7,859 nucleotides of DNA, taken from assembly GCA_014729375.1 (NCBI GenBank), contig WJKA01000138.1, positions 1 through 7,859 of the forward strand, read 5' to 3'. Each line of letters opens with the position of its first letter. The first letter of the stretch is position 1. Shown here in pieces: positions 1 to 5,205 of this stretch. The stretch is from Chitinivibrionales bacterium. Its GTDB lineage: Bacteria; Fibrobacterota; Chitinivibrionia; Chitinivibrionales; WJKA01. Made by a program: the position numbers and the translations under genes. The notes beneath the pieces are model-generated. The model saw only the letters and a list, made by a program, of their open reading frames with translations, had not been told where the DNA came from and ran no database searches.

Positions 1-392
1 AAAATGAGTTGCCATACTTTTGCCGACACAATCGTGGGGATCGCCCACGGGATAAGAATAATAGTCCGCAAAAATCCACGTCCTTTAAACGTTTCGTTGA
101 GCAGAAGCGCAAACAGAAGGCCGAAGAAAGCCTCAAGCGCAACAGCAGCACATGTAAACAAAAGGGTGAACGTAAGTGCATGGTGAAAATCTTTGTTGTA
201 AAAAAGCCGGACAAAGTTATCCATTCCGATAAACTCTTTCGGCAAATAGGTAACATCCCTGAACAAGCTGTTATGAAACGATCCCAGGACAGGGACCAGA
301 ATAAAAAGCACGACGACAAAAACTACCGGCGCCAGCAGTACCCAGGGAGTAATAATTTCACCAGGAACGTTTCCGTTTTTTTCAGTTTTCAT
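1..392 (-). CDS. Carbohydrate ABC transporter permease, MalF/UgpA type (partial, C-terminus outside window)
   Basis: This is the inner-membrane permease subunit of a sugar ABC importer, by inference the partner of the binding protein encoded just upstream. Only the first 130 codons are present; the frame is open to the window edge. The translation begins MKTEKNGN and shows three hydrophobic segments, at about residues 13-38, 70-98 and 107-130. Features typical of the MalF-like family are the first helix (IITPWVLLAPVVF), the FIGMDNFVRLF stretch before the second helix (residues 54-64), and the FLRTIILIPWAIPTIVSAKVW segment (107-127). The EAA loop that contacts the ATPase lies beyond the edge. 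The ATG at 392-390 overlaps the end of the binding-protein gene by 11 bases, which implies translational coupling; an AGGA sits only two bases before the ATG. Family assignment is secure; the substrate is inferred from the neighbour. Confidence 0.92.
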   Translation of the reverse strand, partial: MKTEKNGNVPGEIITPWVLLAPVVFVVVLFILVPVLGSFHNSLFRDVTYLPKEFIGMDNFVRLFYNKDFHHALTFTLLFTCAAVALEAFFGLLFALLLNETFKGRGFLRTIILIPWAIPTIVSAKVWQLI

Positions 393-1635
393 AATCCTGT
401 TTGATGCGTTCAATTTCTTTCTGTGCCTCTGATAATGCGCGTGAGGGCTCCATGCTGTTTGCCAGCCCTGCATTAAGATACTTTTGAAGGACCTGGGAAA
501 CCTGCGAGTAATACGGTACCGTCGGACGCGGCACTGCAGAGGAAAAAATATCTTTAAGCGATGCAAGACGCTCGGTTTTTGCACCTGCACCCGAATAAAT
601 ATCCTTCCTGCCGGGATTGTGGCCAAGTTCTGTCAGCAATTCCTGCTGGACTTTCCGTGAAGTAATGAATTTTATAAATTCAGCCGCATCTTCGGTCCTG
701 TCTGAGTACGCGGAAATTCCTGCATGCCATCCACCAAGCGCCGATGCGCTCAAGTGGCCCTTAAAGTGCGGAAGAACACCGAATGCATACTTTCCGTTCA
801 CCGGGGCCTCCGGTGTATCATGAAGCTTTGCCGCGTAGGGCCAGTTGCGTTCGAAAAGTGCGTTGCTGTTGTGAAATACGAGCCTGACTTCCTCTTCTTT
901 CATATCAGTATATGTATTCGGTGGTGAAATGCCGTACGTATGGATGCAGTCCCTCATAAAACCAAGCGCAGCGGTATTTGCCCGGCTGTTGATACGCGGA
1001 TTTCCCTTGCTGTCAAAAAATCCGCCGCCGGCGGAAACAAAAAACTCAAGCGCGGTACACACCAGTCCCTCATATTGAGCACCCTGCCATACGAACCCCC
1101 AGAAATCCGGATTCTGCACCCGTTCCTTTTCCTGAATGTCTTTCGCCATGGAAACAAGCGCATCCCAGGTATCAGGAGGACCGTCATACCCGTATTTTGC
1201 CAGCAGGTCCGTGCGGTAATACAAAATCCCGGCATCAACGTAGAGCGGAACACCAATCAGCCCGGAATTGTATATATCCGCCAGGGTTATGATATTTGAA
1301 AAAAAAGCCGACGTGTCGATCTGGTATTGAAATAAATCTTTGAGCCATCCGGAACGCGCCATCTGGCCAATCCAGGCAATATCCATGACCACGATATCCG
1401 GATCGGGCTGCTTGCCCCGTAATGCGATCAATATCTGCTGTTTGCGTTGCTCAGTTTGAGTCGCCGACCTGAGCAGTTCAACAGAAATACCGGTTTTTTC
1501 CGTGAAATCCGCAATTGTTTTCTCCCAGAATGAAAATTCATTTGCCGTACCGCCTATCATGAATGTCAGTTCAGGCTTTTTACTGGAACAACCTGTCAGA
1601 ATAAACGCAAGAATCAGTATACATATCCGGATCAT
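382..1635 (-). CDS. Trehalose/maltose-type sugar ABC transporter substrate-binding lipoprotein
   Basis: This is an extracytoplasmic solute-binding protein (family 1, MalE/ThuE-like) that should capture a sugar, probably a disaccharide such as trehalose or maltose, and deliver it to the permease encoded downstream. From the chosen start it has 417 residues. A short hydrophobic leader ends in the lipobox LTGC with Cys16, so the mature protein should be lipid-anchored. Stretches I recognise from Thermococcus-type trehalose/maltose-binding proteins include PDIVVMDIAWIGQMARSGWL (79-98), GFVWQGAQYEGLVC (180-193), ISPPNTYTDM (236-245), NALFERNWPYA (258-268), LGGWHAGIS (300-308) and VPRPTVPYYSQ (368-378). 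An in-frame ATG lies 21 bases further upstream, but the start at 1635 is preferred: it has GGAGG five bases upstream and puts the charged residues directly before the leader. The substrate is inferred from resemblance only; related sugars such as sucrose are possible. Confidence 0.93.
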   Translation of the reverse strand: MIRICILILAFILTGCSSKKPELTFMIGGTANEFSFWEKTIADFTEKTGISVELLRSATQTEQRKQQILIALRGKQPDPDIVVMDIAWIGQMARSGWLKDLFQYQIDTSAFFSNIITLADIYNSGLIGVPLYVDAGILYYRTDLLAKYGYDGPPDTWDALVSMAKDIQEKERVQNPDFWGFVWQGAQYEGLVCTALEFFVSAGGGFFDSKGNPRINSRANTAALGFMRDCIHTYGISPPNTYTDMKEEEVRLVFHNSNALFERNWPYAAKLHDTPEAPVNGKYAFGVLPHFKGHLSASALGGWHAGISAYSDRTEDAAEFIKFITSRKVQQELLTELGHNPGRKDIYSGAGAKTERLASLKDIFSSAVPRPTVPYYSQVSQVLQKYLNAGLANSMEPSRALSEAQKEIERIKQDYEN

Positions 1636-1637
1636 TT

Positions 1638-1645
1638 CCACCTCC
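1638..1645 (-). promoter_or_regulatory. Strong Shine-Dalgarno site deciding the binding-protein start
   Basis: On the minus strand this reads GGAGGTGG, with GGAGG ending five bases before the ATG at 1635. It is the best Shine-Dalgarno match seen at any start in the window. It lies inside the longer in-frame reading that starts at 1656, so it selects the internal ATG. It also shows that this organism uses conventional Shine-Dalgarno initiation. Confidence 0.8.
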
Positions 1646-1757
1646 ATATCTTTCATGTTTTGAAACCAGAAAATAACAATTGGCAGGCAACCCGATATTT
1701 TTCAGCCGATTATTCCTGCTGCACCAGGCTTTTTTGTCATTCCCGATCACAAATCTT

Positions 1758-1786
1758 TTGCCTTTTGAAAAGGCATACTGTATTTT
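1758..1786 (+). promoter_or_regulatory. Possible weak sigma-70-type promoter for rpsU
   Basis: A TTGCCT hexamer (1758-1763) is followed after 17 bases by TATTTT (1781-1786). Each hexamer matches four of six bases of the TTGACA/TATAAT consensus. It would give a leader of roughly 40-45 bases to the rpsU start and would overlap the palindromes completely, so a protein bound there would block it. Weak matches of this kind are common in AT-rich DNA. I found no convincing divergent promoter for the sugar-binding protein gene in 1636-1836. Confidence 0.25.
1759..1783. promoter_or_regulatory. Paired palindromes in the divergent intergenic region, candidate operator
   Basis: Positions 1759-1775 form a perfect inverted repeat, TGCCTTTT-G-AAAAGGCA, with 8-base arms around one central base. 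It abuts a second perfect palindrome at 1775-1783, ATACTGTAT, with 4-base arms. They lie about 124 bases upstream of the sugar-binding protein start and about 54 bases upstream of the rpsU start, between the two divergent genes. A one-base centre is unfavourable for an RNA hairpin unless the inner pairs open, and no U-tract follows directly on either strand, so a dimeric repressor or activator site is more likely than a terminator. I do not recognise the motif as a named operator. Function is inferred from symmetry and placement only. Confidence 0.4.
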
Positions 1787-1817
1787 ACTGGATTATCGAA
1801 TTTATTTTTTTTCAGGA

Positions 1818-1825
1818 AAGGAAGG
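1818..1825 (+). promoter_or_regulatory. Ribosome binding site of rpsU
   Basis: AAGGAAGG lies 11 bases before the ATG at 1837, slightly farther than ideal. A second purine triplet, GAG at 1828-1830, is six bases from the ATG. It supports starting rpsU at 1837 rather than at the upstream in-frame ATG at 1660. A run of eight T bases at 1805-1812 precedes it. Confidence 0.5.
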
Positions 1826-1836
1826 TTGAGTGCTGC

Positions 1837-2037
1837 ATGAACGGTATTCAGGTTCGAGACAATGAAGCTATTGAGAAGGCGCTTCGGCGATTTACCAAGA
1901 CCTGCGAGCGCGCAGGCATTCTCTCTGATGTGAAAAAATACCGACATTATGAAAAACCGAGTGAAGAGAAAAAACGGAAAACCAATGCGGCAAAGCGCAA
2001 AAGAATCCGCGATGAAAAAAGAATAAGCTACCGCTGA
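1837..2037 (+). CDS. rpsU: Small ribosomal subunit protein bS21
   Basis: bS21 is a small, very basic protein of the 30S subunit that binds near the 3' end of 16S rRNA and assists translation initiation. The 66-residue product matches the family in length and pattern: an N-terminal IQVRDNEAIEKALRRFTKTC (4-23), then ERAGILSDVKKYRHYEKPSE (24-43), and a Lys/Arg-rich tail with KKRKTNAAKRKR (45-56). The reading frame is open upstream to 1660, but that 59-residue extension has no resemblance to bS21. The ATG at 1837 gives the canonical start and follows a Shine-Dalgarno-like AAGGAAGG. The gene stands alone on the plus strand, not in an rpsU-dnaG-rpoD arrangement. Its stop overlaps the end of the convergent methyltransferase gene by 10 bases. 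Confidence 0.95.
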   Translation: MNGIQVRDNEAIEKALRRFTKTCERAGILSDVKKYRHYEKPSEEKKRKTNAAKRKRIRDEKRISYR

Positions 2038-2603
2038 TCACCGGGGTGCCCCTTTTCAGAATTCACACATTCAATAAATTTATAGCCAATAACCGCGCAT
2101 GCGGCCGCGACATTCAGCGAATTCTTGAATCCATACGTGGGAATTTCAATTACCGCATCGCACATATTTACGACCTCCCTGCTCACCCCCAGCGCTTCAT
2201 TGCCGAACACCACACCGAGCTCGCACGGATAGGATACCGCATTATACTTCTGTGATATCGATGTTGTTTCAGCGGCCCATACCGGAATATTTTTCTTTTT
2301 TAAAAAGTCAACAGCATCTGCTGTTCGCTCAAACCGTTTCCAGGGAACATACTCGATTGTACCCAGCGATGTTTTTTTCAGTTTGACATGCGGTGGAAAA
2401 GCCGTGTATCCACACAGAAAAAGGCCCTGTACGCGCAGGATATCAGCTATTCTGAATATTGAACCGACATTAAAAGCACTCCGTAAATTATCGACAACTA
2501 TATATATAGGATTTTTTGGCAAACTCTTGTATTCTGCAAGCGGGATATCAGCATCAAAGCTGCGGATATCATAATTTGTTTCTATATCGCCTTTTTTCTG
2601 CAT
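2028..2603 (-). CDS. SpoU/TrmH-family RNA 2'-O-methyltransferase
   Basis: This is a SPOUT-class methyltransferase predicted to transfer a methyl group from S-adenosylmethionine to a ribose 2'-OH in tRNA or rRNA. The 191-residue product carries the three family motifs: motif 1, DNLRSAFNVGSIFRIAD (38-54), with the conserved Asn and Arg; motif 2, LGVVFGNEALGVSREV (129-144), with Glu136; and motif 3, EIPTYGFKNSLNVAAACA (153-170), which forms the cofactor-binding knot. It consists essentially of the catalytic domain, without the N-terminal L30e-like substrate-binding domain of RlmB-type enzymes. The ATG at 2603 is chosen because everything upstream in this frame overlaps the transporter gene and resembles nothing. 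No good Shine-Dalgarno is visible. The transporter stop is only 7 bases upstream, so translation is probably coupled. The exact RNA target (TrmH-like Gm18 or another site) cannot be told from sequence. Confidence 0.92.
   Translation of the reverse strand: MQKKGDIETNYDIRSFDADIPLAEYKSLPKNPIYIVVDNLRSAFNVGSIFRIADILRVQGLFLCGYTAFPPHVKLKKTSLGTIEYVPWKRFERTADAVDFLKKKNIPVWAAETTSISQKYNAVSYPCELGVVFGNEALGVSREVVNMCDAVIEIPTYGFKNSLNVAAACAVIGYKFIECVNSEKGHPGDQR
2043..2056 (+). terminator. Weak candidate terminator hairpin after rpsU
   Basis: Six bases after the rpsU stop, GGGG-TG-CCCC is followed directly by TTTT. The stem is very short (three G-C pairs around a tetraloop if folded) and the T-run is only four bases, so it is at best a weak intrinsic terminator. 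It lies inside the 3' end of the convergent methyltransferase gene. I see no better terminator for rpsU. Confidence 0.25.
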
Positions 2604-2610
2604 GGTTCTG

Positions 2611-3903
2611 CTATGTTTTTCGCGGCGGCTCCGGCACAAAAGCGAGCACGATACTTCCACTGATAAACAACACGGCCAGTGTCGATATGCCCAGCCGCGA
2701 GGCTGTTTCGCCGGTATAGCCAAGGGAGCGTGCAAAAAGATTTGCCGTGGCAACGATACCGGGCCCAAGGACAACTGCAAATTTTCCAATAAGGTTATAG
2801 AACCCAAAATAATCTGATGATTTTTCCCGGGGTACGATTTTAACAAAAAACGAGCGGCTTAATGCCTGGGTTGCACCCTGTGCCACGCCGGTCAGGCAGG
2901 CGAGAATCACAAAATGGGCCGCTGTTTTCATAATCCAGGACCCGCCAAGTGCAACGCAGATATAAATCCCCACTGCAACAAGAATTGCCGCTTTAGTACC
3001 GGCACGCTGCGCGAAATAGCCGAAAAGCAGGGTACTGGGAAATCCGACTAACTGGACCAGCAGCAGCGCTTTCATCAAAACAGCCTCATCAATATTGAGC
3101 GACAGCCCGAAATCCAGCGCCATCATGTATACGGTATGCACTCCGTCAATGTAACACCAGTACGCGATCAAAAATAGGAGCACGGTCCGGTTGCCGAGTA
3201 TCTCAGAAAAAGTATGTTTCAGCCGAACAATCCCCTCACTGATAATTTCAGCCGCCTTTTTCGTATGCTTTCGTTCCCGCTGTTTGACCATTACCAGCAA
3301 TGGAATCGAAAACACCATCCACCAGGCCCCCACGATCAGAAATGCGACACGGACAGCCGTTGCGCGTGAAGCAATACCGAACCAGGCTGGCCTGGCATAC
3401 ATTACAAGATTAACTGCATACAGCAAACCGCATCCGAGGTACCCGATAGAGTATCCCAGTGAAGAAACCAGGTCGGCATACTCATTATCGGTTACATCGG
3501 AAAGCAGCGAATCGTAAAAAAGGTTTGCAAGAGAAAAACCGGTCCTTCCGAGCATAAATACAGAGAGTGCGGCAATCCATGCTCCTTTTTCGACAAAAAA
3601 GAGCGCACCGGCCATCAATGCACCAATCATCATGAAAAAGCCCAGAAACTCTTTTTTCGCCTTCCCTGCACCGGCCAGTGCACCGAGAAAAGGAGAAAGA
3701 AGCGCAATTATCAGCCCCGCGGCAAAATTGCCGTATCCCAGACGGATTGTACTCACTGAAGCATCGACGCCTGTGCACCAGAACCGTTTGAAAAATGCAG
3801 GGAAAAACGATGCCGTAACAGTCATGACAAAAGCAGAGTTCGCCCAGTCGTACATGGCCCAGGCCCAGATTTGTCTCGTAAGCCTGTAGCCCCCGGTTTT
3901 CAT
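2611..3903 (-). CDS. MFS transporter, UMF1 / Atg22-like family
   Basis: A 430-residue polytopic inner-membrane protein of the major facilitator superfamily, with about twelve hydrophobic segments. The N-terminal WAWAMYDWANSAFV (13-26) and the later GVAQGATQALSRSFF (339-353), followed by VPREKSSDYFGFYNLIGKF (357-375), are hallmarks of the bacterial UMF1 family related to the yeast vacuolar amino-acid effluxer Atg22. A basic, Lys-rich central loop (about residues 206-225) separates the two six-helix halves. Substrates of bacterial members are mostly unknown; export of amino acids or other small metabolites is an inference from the yeast relative. The ATG overlaps the stop codon of the upstream gene (ATGA, 3903-3900), and AAGAG-type purines precede it, so the two genes are translationally coupled. 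Confidence 0.9.
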   Translation of the reverse strand: MKTGGYRLTRQIWAWAMYDWANSAFVMTVTASFFPAFFKRFWCTGVDASVSTIRLGYGNFAAGLIIALLSPFLGALAGAGKAKKEFLGFFMMIGALMAGALFFVEKGAWIAALSVFMLGRTGFSLANLFYDSLLSDVTDNEYADLVSSLGYSIGYLGCGLLYAVNLVMYARPAWFGIASRATAVRVAFLIVGAWWMVFSIPLLVMVKQRERKHTKKAAEIISEGIVRLKHTFSEILGNRTVLLFLIAYWCYIDGVHTVYMMALDFGLSLNIDEAVLMKALLLVQLVGFPSTLLFGYFAQRAGTKAAILVAVGIYICVALGGSWIMKTAAHFVILACLTGVAQGATQALSRSFFVKIVPREKSSDYFGFYNLIGKFAVVLGPGIVATANLFARSLGYTGETASRLGISTLAVLFISGSIVLAFVPEPPRKT

Positions 3904-5201
3904 GTTTTTTTCTCTTTTTTCTCTGCAGCAGGAAACAGAACATTATTGAGGATCAGCCGATAGCCCGGCGAATTCTTGTGGTATTGAAGATCGGTCGGTT
4001 TATCTCCAACCGCATGCGTATAGTCTTCAGGATCGTGCCCGCCGTAATAGGCAAACATCCCCTTGCCCCGGACCCCGTGAAGGTACCGTACCCGGTCTGT
4101 CCCCGGCACAAAGCCCAGGACTATGACGCTCTTTTTCATGACATTTTTATTATACGATGTAGCCAGTCCGAAAAAACCCCGAACTGTTTTCCGATGACAC
4201 TGGATCAGCATTGACGGCACCGGGTCGAACTTGGCACTGAAATCAAACAACTCAAAATCCCGGGCAGGAACCCTGAGCGGCGTATTAACCTTGTTGACAT
4301 CAATATTACCGAAATATGACGCCAGCGGGTCAGTCTGGATCGAAAAGTCTTCAAACGCCATGCAATTTCCGAAATTGAGCTTGTTTCTGTAATCCGGGTC
4401 AACACCATCGCCGTCATACTGCTCCGCGACGATATCGGTCCCCAATGCGGCAAGGGCTATCTCGATCGTATTGGGAGCGCAGCACATCGCAAAAAGAAAA
4501 CCGCCGCGTTCAACATACTTTCGAATGGCCAGCGCTACCGCCTTTTTGCACTCGGAAACCTTGGCAAAACCGAGTTTTTTCGCCCGTTTTTCCAATTCCA
4601 TTTTCTGGCGCTGATACCATGCTGTATGATGAAACGAACGGTAGAACTTGCTGTACTGACCGGTAAAATCCTCGTGGTGCAGGTGGAGCCAGTCGTAATC
4701 GGAAAGCCCGCCGCCCAGCACTTCCTCATCGTAAACTTTATCGTAGGGGATATCTGCATAAGTCAACGCAAGCGTTACCGCGTCGTCCCACGGAAGCTTG
4801 TTGGGAGGCGTATATACAGCAATGCCGGGAGCCTTTTCCAGCGTAACCTTTTCCATGTTGTTATTTTCGATTGTTTCCAGTATGCCCGCCCAGTCAACCG
4901 ATGAAATCTTTTTGATATCAATGCCCGCAACCCGTGCCTTCAGTTCGAACTTTTCACTGTTCTCAGCTACAAACGAACCGCCCCGGTAATTGAGACACCA
5001 GAATACCTTGATACCATCTTTCAGCATTGAATACACCAGCCCGTAGCTTTTCAAATGATCAGCTTGTGTATCATCCATGGGAATCAGCATCATGGAATGT
5101 ATCAGGCGGGGAAAAACGCATATGAAAACAAGCACCGGGCGGGATAAAAAAAACGCGAAAGAACGCGCCGGGAAAACAGACTTTTTTCGTTGAACTTCCA
5201 T
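3900..5201 (-). CDS. Exported conserved protein, usually labelled 'asparagine synthetase B', with a GATase-1/ThuA-like fold
   Basis: This 433-residue product belongs to a family I recall from Bacteroidota and related genomes, where it is often named asparagine synthetase B. Recognisable family blocks are MLIPMDDTQADHLKSYGLVY (38-57), NYRGGSF (71-77), VYTPPNKLPWDDAVTLALTY (129-148), DYDWLHLHHEDFTGQYSKFY (168-187), GGFLFAMCCA (233-242), FDFSAKFDPVPSML (319-332), FAYYGGHDPEDYTHAVGDKP (383-402) and SPGYRLILNNVLFPAAEKK (411-429). It lacks the N-terminal catalytic Cys2 and the SGGxDS ATP-binding loop of real AsnB. The succession of Rossmann-like strands, the 'YGGHDP' block and the C-terminal helix instead resemble ThuA or class I glutamine-amidotransferase-like domains. 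Residues 13-36 look like a signal peptide, although Arg21 interrupts the core. The start lies four bases after the outer-membrane gene's stop and has no Shine-Dalgarno, suggesting re-initiation. Family membership is confident; function is unknown. Confidence 0.85.
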   Translation of the reverse strand: MEVQRKKSVFPARSFAFFLSRPVLVFICVFPRLIHSMMLIPMDDTQADHLKSYGLVYSMLKDGIKVFWCLNYRGGSFVAENSEKFELKARVAGIDIKKISSVDWAGILETIENNNMEKVTLEKAPGIAVYTPPNKLPWDDAVTLALTYADIPYDKVYDEEVLGGGLSDYDWLHLHHEDFTGQYSKFYRSFHHTAWYQRQKMELEKRAKKLGFAKVSECKKAVALAIRKYVERGGFLFAMCCAPNTIEIALAALGTDIVAEQYDGDGVDPDYRNKLNFGNCMAFEDFSIQTDPLASYFGNIDVNKVNTPLRVPARDFELFDFSAKFDPVPSMLIQCHRKTVRGFFGLATSYNKNVMKKSVIVLGFVPGTDRVRYLHGVRGKGMFAYYGGHDPEDYTHAVGDKPTDLQYHKNSPGYRLILNNVLFPAAEKKEKKT

Positions 5202-5205
5202 TCAA

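Noticed and set aside
1636..1656. A start for the sugar-binding lipoprotein seven codons upstream
   Set aside because: The GGAGG site lies within this extension and points to the ATG at 1635. The longer form would also put acidic residues in the signal-peptide n-region.
1759..1775. The palindrome as an intrinsic terminator
   Set aside because: There is no gene end nearby to terminate, no U-tract follows the stem on either strand, and the loop would be only one base unless inner pairs open.
1660..1836. A 59-residue N-terminal extension of bS21
   Set aside because: bS21 proteins are about 60-70 residues, the extension resembles nothing, and a ribosome binding site lies just before the ATG at 1837.
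2501..2510. A TA-rich symmetric stretch (TATATATA) inside the methyltransferase gene
   Set aside because: It encodes the conserved IYIVVDN strand of motif 1, so the bases are explained by codons.
2604..2846. An 81-residue N-terminal extension of the methyltransferase frame
   Set aside because: It overlaps the conserved C-terminal helices of the transporter, has unlikely composition, and is absent from TrmH-family architecture. The ATG at 2603 fits the operon spacing.
3900..5201. A genuine asparagine synthetase
   Set aside because: Neither the glutaminase nucleophile nor the ATP-binding loop is present, and the protein appears to be exported.
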